Source: Vulcanisaeta distributa JCM 11216 (GTDB lineage: Archaea > Thermoproteota > Thermoprotei > Thermoproteales > Thermocladiaceae). From it: DNA of 64,000 nucleotides. How positions within the stretch are numbered: the first letter of the stretch is position 1; each line of letters starts with the position of its first letter. The notes below the pieces were generated by a model that ran no database searches, had not been told where the DNA came from, and worked only from the letters and a program-made list of their open reading frames with translations. The position numbers were made by a program, and so were the translations under genes. This document shows, piece after piece, positions 41,279-51,589 of this stretch. The stretch covers positions 60,378 through 124,377 of the forward strand of contig NZ_BBBI01000007.1 of assembly GCF_001315985.1 (NCBI RefSeq), read 5' to 3'.

Positions 41279-41734
41279 ATGTCTAGCAGTTCAGGCAGTG
41301 GTGAGGAAAGCAGTGAGAGAAAGACTGTAACTATTAGGGGATTAAGCACTGACATTTACGACAGAGTAAGCAGGCTTGCTAGAGAAACAGGCACAACAAT
41401 TGGTGAGATAGTCAACGAGGCCCTAAGGAGATACATAACAACGTTAGAGAACATATCCAGGGCAATTGATAACATGATTAGTGCTGGCAACGTCGTTGTA
41501 ATAAGCGGTGTCTCCTCATTAACAGTAACCAGGGCTGACCTCGAAGCCCTGGATAAGCCCGTGATTTTCAAGGACATGGATGAGCTCATATTTACTGAGG
41601 ACGTCAATAATGATATAATAAGGAGTAAGGTTGCCAGGATAGTCAATGTTAACACAGTCTACGTACCAAAGTCAGTATCAACATTGTTAATAGCCTCAAA
41701 GAGCGAGCTCGTTAAGAAGATTGTACCGAGGTGA
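41279..41734 (+). CDS. Ribbon-helix-helix regulator with C-terminal domain
   Basis: 151 residues from ATG 41279. After a Ser-rich start, RKTVTIRGLSTDIYDRVSRL and then TGTTIGEIVNEALRRYI form a classic RHH DNA-binding unit (residues 14-55). The rest (VVVISGVSSLTVTRADLEAL; VARIVNVNTVYVPKSV) is an unknown strand-helix domain seen in some crenarchaeal RHH proteins. Leaderless, with TTTAAATA about 30 bases before. Could regulate itself and the divergent unknown pair. Confidence 0.78.
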   Translation: MSSSSGSGEESSERKTVTIRGLSTDIYDRVSRLARETGTTIGEIVNEALRRYITTLENISRAIDNMISAGNVVVISGVSSLTVTRADLEALDKPVIFKDMDELIFTEDVNNDIIRSKVARIVNVNTVYVPKSVSTLLIASKSELVKKIVPR

Positions 41735-41769
41735 TTAACCTTTAATTAGGGTATACCGTTTAAAATCAC

Positions 41770-42694
41770 GTGAGGGTTCTTGTTATTGGTATTGGTTCAA
41801 TGGGTTTGAATCACATTAAGGTTCTTACGCAATTGAAGAAGGAGGGATTGGTAACGGAAGTCTATGCAGCGGACATTGATAAGCAGAGACTTGAAATGGC
41901 CAAGAACCAGGGTGCAGACCTAGTATTTACTGACTACCGTGAGGTATTATCGCACAGGCCAGATCTGGGTATAGTGGCTGTGCCAACATCACTCCATTAC
42001 GTAATCGCAAGCGAATTAATAAACCACATGGACCTACTAATAGAGAAACCAGTCACTGAAAGACTGGGTGAGGCGTTAGACCTATATCGTAGGTCAAGGT
42101 CCCTTGGCCGAAGGGTCTTCGTAGGCCATATAGAGAGGTTTAACCCTGCATATAGGGCTCTAATCAATGAAATTGGTAATGAGGAACCGGTTTATGTAGG
42201 GACGATAAGGGTTGGAAAGTTAAGGGGGGGCAATCCCCCCCAATCATACGTTAATGTACTCCTTGACCTGGGGGGGATTCATGACATAGACCTCGTACTT
42301 AACATCATTAATGAGGGCAAGGTTAAGATACTAGGTACTGTCCTCAGGGGGTAACCCAATCAGCAGTGCATGGGCTTTACTAAATATTGGCGATACCGTG
42401 CATGCCCTCCACGTGTCCTGGGATTACGAAGTGAGGGTTAGGAGAATGCACGTGACACTAAGGAGTAGGTACTACGAGGTTGACTTATTAAATAGGGTTT
42501 TGGCACGCGATGGTGCAAAGCAGGTTATCGAGGGCCCAGACCAATTAAGGCAGGAATTAACACATGTATTAAATGTCTTAAGGGGTGTTGAAAAACCAAT
42601 TATAGATATTACCGACGGTATTAGAGCATTGGCAGTAATCAATGGCATAATCACCGGCAGCTCCACCATAGACCTGGATACAATATTAATGTGA
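41770..42694 (+). CDS. Gfo/Idh/MocA-family dehydrogenase, one frameshift
   Basis: About 307 residues from GTG 41770. N-terminal Rossmann VLVIGIGSMGLNHIKVL, the EKP motif in LLIEKPVTERLGEAL, and FVGHIERFNPAYRALI. The family DLGIHDIDL is read DLGGIHDIDL because of a seven-G run at 42271. The frame breaks at 42352 (GGGGG for GGGG), restoring RGNPISSAWALLNIG. Such enzymes oxidise or reduce sugars and related alcohols with NAD(P). Substrate unknown. The next gene is convergent and overlaps by eight bases. Confidence 0.9.
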
Positions 42695-43063
42695 GAAATC
42701 AATAATCGACTTAACCTTAACAATGTACTTACTCGCCAGATCCTCAGCCCAACTGGGTAATTTCCGTGCCGCAACCACCTCATTAATTAGGGTCTCCGCA
42801 TCATCGCAATCACTCAATCCCTGATCCCTACAAATCTTAACCAAGTACCTGCTCCTAGCCTCAAACAAATCCCTATCCATGCTGATCCTATTACACTCAT
42901 GATCGTAAGTCCAACCCCCCCTCCTCAAATCCCTCAAATGAAGAAGAAGGTGCGCCGCGACTCTACCCAGGTCCATAGGCCCAGGCGCCACGTAAATACC
43001 CTCGTTAGTCGCATAACAACTACTACGCCCCCCCATGTAAATATTAGCCATTAAATTAATCAA
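42686..43063 (-). CDS. Hypothetical protein, up to 125 residues
   Basis: Starts ATG 43063 or a nearby later start; two seven-runs (43025, 42914) make the N-terminal half uncertain. Features: RVAAHLLLHLRDL with two His, CNRISMDRDLFEARSRYLVK, and a Cys/Asp stretch GLSDCDDAE. Looks helical and soluble. No family recognised. Convergent with the dehydrogenase and 155 bases from tRNA-Val. Confidence 0.45.
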   Translation of the reverse strand: MINLMANIYMGGRSSCYATNEGIYVAPGPMDLGRVAAHLLLHLRDLRRGGWTYDHECNRISMDRDLFEARSRYLVKICRDQGLSDCDDAETLINEVVAARKLPSWAEDLASKYIVKVKSIIDFSH

Positions 43064-43217
43064 TAAACCAAGGCAAATAAAGGTAACGTTCTTAATGATT
43101 AAAGGCCATTAGTATCAATATAATAGGTGTGGAAATACGGAGATGGGAATATCTCATGATAATTGGGTATTACGCACGTATATTGGAGAATGATAAGCCG
43201 TAAAATAACGAGTGTGG

Positions 43218-43330
43218 TGGGCCCGCGGGATTTGAACCCGGGATTTCGGGCACGAATCGTGTCTCCCGCGCGTGAGGCTTGTACGGGGGGGCATCAGCCC
43301 TGGGCATCCTAACCGCTAGACTACGGGCCC
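43218..43330 (-). tRNA. tRNA-Val (anticodon CAC) with two non-canonical introns
   Basis: Minus strand starts GGGCCCGTAGTCTAGCGG and ends CGGGCCC-like acceptor, A, then encoded CCA (43215-43217). The mature anticodon arm CCCGC CTCACGC GCGGG is only formed if about 23 bases (near 43279-43301) are removed from within the 5' anticodon stem and about 18 (near 43245-43262) from the variable loop. Loop CTCACGC gives anticodon CAC. Cut points are good to a few bases. The T-stem 3' strand lacks one G as read. Confidence 0.8.
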
Positions 43331-43516
43331 TGGTTCATTTGAATGATGTGCATATTTTAAAGCATTTTTCCCAAAGGCCCACGTTGACTTGTCGACGGCC
43401 CGTCATATTGCCATTTTTGTTCTGTTTCTTCTGGTTTTTAATTTTCTATTTTTTCCTAGGTATATGTTAACTGGATGGTTATGATTTATATCCTAGGTTG
43501 TCACAGCGGTCTCGGT

Positions 43517-43851
43517 ATGAATAGGAAAATAAAGGCTGACGGCCTTCCCTATAAGACCCGTGTTTATATTAATAACCAGGTTTTGATACCATCAGATTTA
43601 GTTAAGAGTCTCGGCATTGAGAAATGCTATTTGCTAATGTAGTTATTAAGTATGGGGATAATGTCATAAGCATTAATGGTGTTAAGCTCCTTAGGAATAA
43701 ACGCGCATCATCTCGGCAATTCACAATACCGAGGGAGGTTAGGGAGGCCTACGGCATTAAACCACTGGATGACATTGAAATTGTTAGTATTGAACCAGCC
43801 AAGTCCCTTGATAATACTAATAATGGAGAGAATGAAGCACCGAGTCCTTAG
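43517..43851 (+). CDS. SpoVT/AbrB-like DNA-binding protein, one frameshift
   Basis: About 111 residues from ATG 43517: MNRKIKADGLPYKTRVYINN, QVLIPSDLVKSLGIE, break near 43622 by one base, then FANVVIKYGD and RASSRQFTIPREVREAYGIK followed by PLDDIEIV. Two swapped-hairpin units of the AbrB type (R/KxxIPxxxRxxxGIxxxD) are seen, suggesting an internally doubled domain. Such small proteins bind DNA or serve as antitoxins. No toxin gene is beside it. It starts about 185 bases after tRNA-Val on the other strand. Confidence 0.72.
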
Positions 43852-43874
43852 ACCACCCTTACTTTCCGCAGTAC

Positions 43875-44993
43875 TTACTCTATCGTTGTTTTCGTTCTAT
43901 AAATTTTAATGTTCTCCTTCCGGAGTGCGTTTATCACATGACTCAGTAAGTTCCTGTTTGCCATGTACGCTTCCTCAATTGGTATCAATCCTTCACCCCC
44001 CCTGACCTCACCTCTAGCCACTAGGTCGGCCACGATTGCGGCTGTAAAGCCCGTGAGCCTGGCCATTGATGTGAAGCCTCCCTGGGCATAATCAACACTC
44101 TCAAACCTAACAATGGCCTTATTACCGTTTACCTCGCCCCCCCTAGCCTCAACAACAGTTATTGAGAAGTCACTAGTACCGGGCTTCAATGACTTAGATA
44201 GAGCGAACTTCGCGGTCTCGAGGTCACTTAGTAACCCAAGGTCTCTGAGAACCCTCATAACCTCCAAGTGCCTCCTCCACCTAATAGTCCTCTCATAGGC
44301 GTTCTTCAGGGTTTTGAAGCGCCTTGGTAATGTAATCAGCAGGGTGCTTAAGCCGTTGGTGTAGAACTCTGCGAAATCACCGTCAACGAGCCAAGACTTA
44401 AAATCAAAGACCTCACTTAAGGTTCTATTGAGACTACCTTGCCATCCCTAATGATGGTGGCGGGCCTAATGTATTCCTCAATGGTACTTTCCAACGAGAA
44501 GAGTAGCTCATAGTAAAGTGGCGGTTTTGGATTAATTGGATTACCACCGACGTGAATACCAACTTCCTCAACAACCTCAAGCTCACTTGCGGCAGCCATT
44601 GCCAGTAGATTTGTTAGCCCGGGGGCCCAGCCACAGGCTGGAATAACGATAGAACCACTACTTAACCTACGGGCTAGCCCCCCCGCATCGTACTTCCACA
44701 TGAATATTAAGTCAATCACCGGCTTATCAAGCTCATGAATTTTAAGGACTACTTTATCGGCAATCGACTGCGGAACAGCACTAATAATTACATCATTCTC
44801 GCCAGCAATACTTTTTAGGGAATCATCACGTGTGACATCAATCTTAAACACATTGTTTATACCAATTCTCTTAGCCTCATTAATTGCCTCTTCATTCACA
44901 TCATATCCATTAACAATATTACTCGTATACTTAACTAAGTAATGGGCGATGGCACGGCATGGGACCCAAACCAACGACACCTATGGAAACCAC
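43875..44993 (-). CDS. Saccharopine dehydrogenase-like protein, frameshifts
   Basis: About 370 residues from GTG 44993. The N-terminal Rossmann fold is partly misread near 44965 (VVGLGPMGRAIAHYL expected), then IVNGYDVNEEAINEAKRIG, NDVIISAVPQSIADKV and GWAPGLTNLLA, a strong mark of this family, with VGGNP. The frame breaks near 44423; CCC for CC gives EPLSEVFDFKSWLVDGDFA. Enzymes of this type act in lysine metabolism or on related imino acids. ABCE1 lies just upstream on the same strand. Confidence 0.83.
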
Positions 44994-45019
44994 AAGACCA
45001 ATAATTACTAAGGTCCTTA

Positions 45020-46883
45020 TTAAGTTCTTTCAGGTTTATTACTTGTCTCCTCACCCTCCTCAGTACTCAGGTAGTAGTAATACTCGCCAATACTCCTCTG
45101 GAGCCTATCCAAGTATGAATTCCTCTTATTAATCCTAGGCCTACCTACCTGCGGTTCTCTTCTAAACGTCACATCTTGGCCCCCTCAAGAACTCATTCAT
45201 ACCAGTCCTCAAGTCCGTTGGTGGTTGGGCAACGCCATGCTTGCCCGGCTCGCCTGAGAATACCATGACCGACGTACTTAGGTAATCAACCATTGTTATG
45301 TCATGCTCAATCACCAAAGCCACCACATCCCTCTCCTCAATTATCCTCCTAATCACGGATGCCACCCTAACCCTCTGCTCAATGTCCAGGTAAGCCATCG
45401 GCTCATCAAGTAGGTAAACCTCGGCATCCCTAAGCAACGACCCAGCCACAACAACCCTCTGAAGCTCACCACCACTTAGGCTTGATAACTCCCTGTCCAT
45501 TAAGGGTGTTAATGATAACCCATTGGCCAGGTCAGGCCATATTATCTTCGACATAAAGTCATTGCCAACAATCATCGCTAGGTATTCCCTGGCGGTCTTA
45601 TCGCCGTACTTAACGGCCAAGTCCCTGACATATTGGGGGGGCTTATAACTAATCCTGACCTCACCATGCGGTATAACAACCCCCGAGTCAGGCTCCAGCT
45701 CATTGACGAGGAGCCTGGCAAAGGTTGTCTTGCCAATTCCGTTGGGGGGGCCAAGGACGCCAATAACCTCACCCCCCCTATGTATGACTCCAGCCTTAAC
45801 CTCAAGCTCGAAGTCCCCCCCAAGCCTCTTCGTTAAGTCAGTCCACTCAAGTAGTACCTTCTCCCTCTGTATAGGCCTTGGGGCTGGCTTAACCCTGAAC
45901 TTAATTGGCTCCTTCCTAATTAGCGTATTCTCACTGGTTAAATAGCCATTGAGGTACTCATTGATTCCCTCCCTGGCACCCTTTATGTGGGAAACAATGC
46001 CGTAAGCGCCAGGCTTACCATAGAGAATAACCACTTGATCTGCCAGGTAATCTAATACGGCTAGGTCATGGTCAATCACAATCACGTACTTATTACCACC
46101 GGTGATATCCTTAATGGCCTCGGCAACCCTCAATCTCTCGACTATGTCAAGGTGAGTCGTTGGTTCATCAAATATGTACGTATCGGCATTCCTAAGGAGC
46201 GCCGCTGCAATCGCAAGTCTCTGGAGCTCGCCACCACTCAATTTATTAACGTCTCTATTGAGTAGGTGCGTGAGGTTTAGTTTCTCGGCGATCTTCGCCA
46301 CATCCTCCTCATTACCACTTATCTTCATTAGTATGTCCTTGACGGTTCCCTTAACGTACATGGGTATTAACTCGATGTATTGAGGCTTATGAACAACCTT
46401 AACCTCACCCCCCCTGTAAAGCCTCGTTAGGTATGGCTGTAACTCCGTACCCCCCCTGAAGAACCTTATTATATCCTCCGTACCCACCTGCGAATTAGTG
46501 CATAAATTAGGCCTTAATTCACCGGCGAGTATTTTAGCAATCGTCGTCTTACCCATCGCGTTTTGACCAATTATTCCAAGCACCCGGCCAAGCTTAGGCA
46601 TGGGTAACCTAAACAGTTTGAAGCCGCTTGGTCCGTACTGATGAACGCAGTCCTCGCCCAGCTCGCTTGGTAAATTAACAATGGTTATCGCCTCGAATGG
46701 GCACTTCCTAACGCATATACCACAGGCGGTGCATAGGTCTGTTATGACTGGATGACCCAACTGCTCATCCATATATATTGCCCTCTTACCGCCCCTCACG
46801 ATTGGGCAAAACCTAATGCACTCTTGGCTGCACTTCCTTGGTTGGCATAGGTCCTTATCAACGACTGCAACCCTGACGGGCAT
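45020..46883 (-). CDS. Ribosome recycling ATPase ABCE1 (Rli1), one frameshift
   Basis: About 620 residues from ATG 46883. N-terminal double [4Fe-4S] region [15 protein letters not shown] and [16 protein letters not shown], then two ABC domains: Walker [13 protein letters not shown] and [13 protein letters not shown] (family GPNG, extra Pro from the run at 45745), signatures [10 protein letters not shown] and [10 protein letters not shown], hinge SYKPPQYV (family SYKPQY). At 45180 four C instead of five restores the ending [18 protein letters not shown] through TAA 45020. It splits post-termination ribosomes with aRF1 and aPelota. Confidence 0.95.
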
Positions 46884-46982
46884 TATTGACGGTTTATGGA
46901 GGGACTAAGTGAAATTAAACCTTATGCCTGGGTAATTACGCTGAGAGTAATACTAATAAGATTTGGCGTTACGGCATGATTA

Positions 46983-47661
46983 ATGAATTTTAGGGTTGAG
47001 CGTAAACACCTCTACGTGGCGCTGGTGCTATACCTGCTTTATGCTTTGTTAACGGCTTACGTAGTTACAAACGGAGAAAGCAGCCCACTAAATACATACC
47101 TATTTTTTGCGGTTTTCAATAGCAGGATACCTCAACTAACGCCTCTGCTCACGGTAATAAGCATCGATGAGTATGGAAGGGCGTTCTTCTGGATACCCGT
47201 GGCATTGATACTCTGGTACCTCGGCGGTAGGTATAGGAGGGCTAGTGTGCTCATGGTTTCAGCCTTCGTGATAAGCCTAGTACTCGGTGAATTAATGAAG
47301 CACGTAATGTACGAGCCAAGGCCATTCCTGGTACTACACATAACACCGCTGATCCATGAACAACCGGACTCCTCGTATCCATCAGCCACGCATTGATCGT
47401 CAGCACCGGAGCGTACGCAGTAATAATGACGTTGCCTGGTACGTATCACTGCCCTTAACCGTGGAGGCATTGCTCGTGTCTTACGGTAGGGTTTACGTAG
47501 GAGTCCACTGGCCACTAGACGTTATAGCAGGTTGGTTATTGGGAATAGCCAATGCCGAGCTTGTACTTGCCCTACCCTGGTACTACGAAATCGTTTACGC
47601 AGTAATGAGAAAACTACTTGGTTGGTTGAGCTATAGGCCTGAGGGTTCTACGACCAATTAG
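46983..47661 (+). CDS. PAP2-family membrane phosphatase, two frameshifts
   Basis: About 228 residues from ATG 46983 with five or six membrane helices. The three phosphatase motifs are present: KHVMYEPRP (residues 102-110), SYPSGHALIV (after adding two bases near 47395), and [19 protein letters not shown] second break is near 47430. Family members remove phosphate from lipid diphosphates such as polyprenyl diphosphate or phosphatidic acid, on the outer face. Its end overlaps the convergent trmI gene by about 48 bases as read, so one of the two ends is probably misplaced. Confidence 0.85.
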
Positions 47662-48408
47662 GATATAGCCCGTATGAGCATTAACCCAGGTCTGAGGCCT
47701 AACCTCACTGGGTTCTGTCTTCCATTCCCTGACCATGACATCAAACATTTTAACATCAATATAGCCATAATCGCGCATTGCCGCGAGTACCCTAATCACT
47801 TGGTTCACCGTGGGTACGTAAACCACGAGAACCCCATCAGACCTCAGCGCCTCCGTTGCCCTGGGTATCGCGTTCCAGGGATCACCCATATCCAGGATCA
47901 CCGCGTCTAAATCCCTCTCGGCGAATCCGTCAGCGATTACATCCCTTAGCTTCAACTCAACCCAGTCAAGAAGCTCAAGCATTTCGAGGTTCTTCCTAGC
48001 AGTACTTATGGCATCCTCCCTCTTATCATAGCCGTAAACTTTACCGCTGGGTTTAACGTAGTAGGCAAGCATGGCGGTCATAAACCCACTCCCAACGCCA
48101 GCCTCCGCAACCCTACTGCCGGGGCCAATCCCTGCATTGATTATTATTTGGGCTGCATCCTTTGGGTAAATAACCTGGGTAACCCTATCAGCCCTCTCGA
48201 GTAGGATATCCGTAATTAATGGCCTCAATACAGCAAGATCATAGCCCAGGTTGGTTTTTATTAAGGTGCCGTACTCCCGGTTAATAATATCGTCAGTATT
48301 TATGATACCTCTTATCGTGCTTATCCTCGAACCCCCCCTAGTTACCCTAATCACTGATCTAACGCCGTCACCAACAATCAATACATAATCTCCCTCCTTA
48401 ATGGGCAT
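47614..48408 (-). CDS. trmI: tRNA (adenine-57/58-N1) methyltransferase TrmI
   Basis: 264 residues from ATG 48408. A small N-terminal barrel ([16 protein letters not shown]) precedes the class I methyltransferase with motif [38 protein letters not shown] before it and [17 protein letters not shown] as motif IV. These match archaeal TrmI, which methylates A57 and A58 in the tRNA T-loop for heat stability. Its stop region overlaps the PAP2 gene tail. Confidence 0.9.
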   Translation of the reverse strand: MPIKEGDYVLIVGDGVRSVIRVTRGGSRISTIRGIINTDDIINREYGTLIKTNLGYDLAVLRPLITDILLERADRVTQVIYPKDAAQIIINAGIGPGSRVAEAGVGSGFMTAMLAYYVKPSGKVYGYDKREDAISTARKNLEMLELLDWVELKLRDVIADGFAERDLDAVILDMGDPWNAIPRATEALRSDGVLVVYVPTVNQVIRVLAAMRDYGYIDVKMFDVMVREWKTEPSEVRPQTWVNAHTGYILIGRRTLRPIAQPTK

Positions 48409-48441
48409 ACCTCCCTCAGGCCATTGAGTATGTGGGATTAT

Positions 48442-49049
48442 TTATGGATTTTTACGGGAAGGTTCATCGACGAACTGCTCAATGTATTGCATGAATTCCT
48501 CGAGGGTTCCCTTAACCAATCCTTTCTTAAACAAGTCATTCCACTTATTAATGATTTCCTTAAACTCCGCCTTAGTCTTGATGGCGTCCTCTATTGACGA
48601 AATTTCAACCCTGAAGTTCGCGTAACCACCCTTATTAATTCCGGGGGGGCAATACCCAAGTGCCTTATCATAGACCTCAAACTTAATCACACCGCCATCA
48701 AGCCAGTAAATGAATGGGTAGTACCTACATACATTGGGCTTGACTGGGTGCACGGAACAAACCAGTTTATCGCCGACCCACTTATTGAATATGCATGTGC
48801 CATCAAGTCTCTTCTTAAGCACAAGGTAGTACTCACCATCCCTAAGCCTTATCACGGCTCATCCCAATCAGCAGCCATGTCCTTTGGAAATAGGGCAAGG
48901 AATTCCCTGGGTCTCATCCCCCCCGTGTACCTGGCAATCCTAGCCGCGTCCCTATGCGTCACAGGTATCCAGTAGCGCCTACAGCATTCGCCGCATAATG
49001 TACAGGTAAACCTAACCCTTGGGAATTCTGCGCTTATTTTGATATTCAT
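48442..49049 (-). CDS. YkgJ-family cysteine cluster protein, one frameshift
   Basis: About 202 residues from ATG 49049. CTLCGECCRRYWIP near residue 16 and later CIFNKW, CSVHPVKPNVCRYYPF are the CxxCxxCC...C pattern of the YkgJ/PF03692 group, thought to bind a metal or iron-sulfur centre. The frame breaks near 48852; CCC for CC joins DEPVIRLRDGEYYLVL. Its role in the cell is unknown. It lies between trmI and psmA, all on the minus strand. Confidence 0.82.
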
Positions 49050-49090
49050 AATAATTTAGGGCAGGTTTTAGGAAGACCTACTTATGAGGA

Positions 49091-49825
49091 TTATGTTTGA
49101 GGTGATGATCCCTTAACCTCCTGCAGATACTTACTTACCTCATCCGTGGTTAATTTCCTAAATATCTTTGTCTTAACATCAACAACACCTATCTCAAGCC
49201 TATCAGGCTCGGGAGCCTCAAGAACAAGGCTTAACGCCCTAATGGCGAGCTTCACACAATCGTCGAGGCTCACATCGTACTTATACTCCTTCTCTAGGAA
49301 CTCCGTTATTCTAGATGACTCAGCGCCCATGGCGACGGCATAGAAGCCAAAGTATATACCGCCTGGGTCTGTCTGGAATAGCCTTGGCCCATGCTTATCA
49401 ACACCACCAACAATTAAGGCGGCGCCGAATGGTCTCACGCCGCCATACTGAGTATGCATTTGCTTTAGGTCGCTAATTCTCCTAGTTAGTAATTCGACGT
49501 CTATTGGTTCATCATAAAGTAACTTATGCGTTTGCGCCTCCTGTCTTGCGTATTCAATGAGTACCCTAGCGTCGGATAGTAAACCCGATGCTGCAATGCC
49601 GATGTGGTCATCTATCATGTAAACCTTCTCAATACTGTTTAGATCAATTAAGGCGCTAACCTTCCTCTTCTCAGCGGCGAGTACGACACCATCCGCGCAC
49701 TTAATGCCGATGGTGGCCCAACCCCTCTTAACGGCCTCACCAGCGTACCTAACCTGGTATAGCTCACCCTCTGGGCTGAATATCGTTATGGCTCTATCAT
49801 ACCCGTAAACCTGTGGTGAGAACAT
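49091..49825 (-). CDS. psmA: Proteasome subunit alpha
   Basis: 244 residues from ATG 49825. YGYDRAITIFSPEGELYQV is the signature N-terminus that gates the 20S pore, followed by EYAGEAVKRG-like RYAGEAVKRGWATIGIKC and FGAALIVGGVDKHGPRLF. No catalytic N-terminal Thr, as expected for alpha. Alpha rings cap the proteolytic beta rings and bind PAN-type ATPases. A TATA-like CTTTTTAAAT lies just upstream on the minus strand (near 49855). Confidence 0.95.
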   Translation of the reverse strand: MFSPQVYGYDRAITIFSPEGELYQVRYAGEAVKRGWATIGIKCADGVVLAAEKRKVSALIDLNSIEKVYMIDDHIGIAASGLLSDARVLIEYARQEAQTHKLLYDEPIDVELLTRRISDLKQMHTQYGGVRPFGAALIVGGVDKHGPRLFQTDPGGIYFGFYAVAMGAESSRITEFLEKEYKYDVSLDDCVKLAIRALSLVLEAPEPDRLEIGVVDVKTKIFRKLTTDEVSKYLQEVKGSSPQT

Positions 49826-49944
49826 ACCCTTCGTTAATGCCTTATCAAGTGGGCTTTTTAAATCAAACCTACTTAATTGTTTATTTTGTAATTGAGACTT
49901 GCCGCGTAAGCTTTTTAAATTAGTAATCGAGTTCGATATCGGAT

Positions 49945-50364
49945 ATGAGAATAGCGATATCGGTGAGTAATGGCTTTGTTTCAGGACCTGGTGAGGGTGA
50001 TGAGGTGTGGATAGTGGAGGTTAGGGATAATGGTACTTACGAGGTTATTGAGCGATATGAAAACCCAGCCAAGTACGCCCAGCAGGTTAGGGGCATATTC
50101 ATGCTAAGGAGTATACTTGAACGTGGAGTTGACACAGTTATACTATCCGAGATTGGGCCTCCAGGCTATAGATGGGCGGTTGGAAAGGGCATTAAGATCT
50201 ACATATTTGAGGGACATGTTGATGATGCAATTAAGGCGTTTATTAACGGTGAATTAACCGAGGCGCAGGGGCCAACACATGAAGAGCACCATGGTCACCA
50301 TAGGCATCATAAACATTTTGAGGAAGAGAGAACTAGTGTGTATGAGATTCTTAAGCCTACGTGA
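49945..50364 (+). CDS. NifX/NafY-like iron-molybdenum cofactor-type protein with His-rich tail
   Basis: 139 residues from ATG 49945. MRIAISVSNGFVSGPGEGDE, FMLRSILERGVDTVILSEIG and GIKIYIFEGHVDDAIKAFI match the dinitrogenase cofactor-binding fold. The tail EEHHGHHRHHKHFEEER is unusual and could bind nickel, zinc or iron. No nitrogenase genes are near, so it likely carries another metal or cluster. Its stop overlaps the start of the methyltransferase gene by four bases. Confidence 0.82.
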   Translation: MRIAISVSNGFVSGPGEGDEVWIVEVRDNGTYEVIERYENPAKYAQQVRGIFMLRSILERGVDTVILSEIGPPGYRWAVGKGIKIYIFEGHVDDAIKAFINGELTEAQGPTHEEHHGHHRHHKHFEEERTSVYEILKPT

Positions 50365-50831
50365 GTAATGGGATGATTATTGCAGACCTGGGCTGTGGTG
50401 AGGGTTACTACTGCGATTTCTTCAGGTATATGCATCAAGACTTTATTGCGTTGATATTGATGAGGCAGCAATCGAGGAGGTTCGTAGAAGGTTCGGTAAC
50501 TACGGCAATATAACCATACTTAATGAAGATATTATTAGCACATCAATACCGAGTGATAGCGTTGACCTTGCCTTCATGTCCAATGTATTTCATGATATTG
50601 AGGATAAGGAGGCAGTCGTTAAAGAGGTAAATAGGATACTGAAGCCTGGCGGTAGGTTAATAATCATCGAGTTTAAGAAGGACGTAATGTTTGGACCACC
50701 ATTTAAGCTCAGACCCGAGGAGGTTGAGCAGTACTTCAATAAATGGGGGCTTTATCAGAGAAGACTATGCAGAGGTTTCTCCTTATCATTACATGCTGGT
50801 CCTTAAAAAGGCAAGGTTGGGTGCGGATTGA
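50361..50831 (+). CDS. Class I SAM methyltransferase, two frameshifts
   Basis: About 155 residues from GTG 50361, overlapping the NifX-like gene. Motif I IADLGCGEGYYCDFF, motif II YCVDIDEAAIEEVRRRFG after a one-base repair near 50430, DLAFMSNVFHDIEDK, and ILKPGGRLIIIEF. At 50744 four G rather than five gives KWGFIREDYAEVSPYHYMLVL and a stop at 50831. It resembles UbiE/arsenite-type small methyltransferases; substrate unknown. Coupling to a metal-binding partner could point to a metalloid or metal-cofactor substrate, but that is a guess. Confidence 0.8.
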
Positions 50832-50890
50832 ATATATTTTGCTACGGTTTAAATATAGGTATAAATAGTTCAAAAATTAAATGATAAGAA

Positions 50891-51562
50891 ATGGCTTGCA
50901 AGCCCGATTGGCTTATTCGGTATAAGGATGTCATTAGTGAATTAAGGCTTGCCCTATATGAATTCGAGAATGGGGGGGTCTTGACTTTCAATTTTTTATT
51001 AATAGGATAAATAAGTCGTTGATCAATTGCGGATATGGTCCTATAAAAGTCGTGGTTTCCGACTTCATGACGGGCATTTTCGGAGCCTATGCGGTTTATA
51101 TACCTCGTAGATCAGGATCTATGATGTACATCTCCACAGAACTTATGAAAAGGCCAAGGCCATTACTTGGTAGGATATTGATGCATGAGGTTTTTCATCA
51201 CGTACTTTACCAGAATCCCCCCATCATTATTATTCAAAATAGCGCCAAGAAGAATTGAGCCATTTATTCTCATATCCATACCACTAATAACCATTATTAC
51301 CTTAGCCATGATTTTCAACGATGTATCCTATAGCTTTTTACCCTATATTATTGCTGTTTCATCAATAACATTGATATCAATAACGGTCATATTGATAAGG
51401 GCATTAAATGAACATGAGTTAGTGGCCACGGCCTTAGTAATTTATCTATTAACTAACGAGTGGATTAAGGATTGGGCGTATTACCACGATGAGAATGCAT
51501 TGATGAGTATTAAATGGAGAGTGAGCACAGTGCCTAAGGGAGTCGTTGTGGCACAAAGATAA
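50891..51562 (+). CDS. Membrane zinc metallopeptidase-like (M48-type), two frameshifts
   Basis: About 223 residues from ATG 50891. HEVFHHVLY near residue 98 is a HExxH zinc site; before it LLGRILM, as in M48/HtpX enzymes where HExxH follows a helix. After it, corrected at 51218 (five C, not six), PRRIEPFILISIPLITIITL and LPYIIAVSSITLISITVILI form two membrane helices, and NEHELVATALVI offers a possible third ligand Glu. The run at 50972 should be five. Probably cleaves membrane or secreted proteins. Confidence 0.65.
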
Positions 51563-51589
51563 AAAATAGGATTTGGTGTTTGGGATTCG

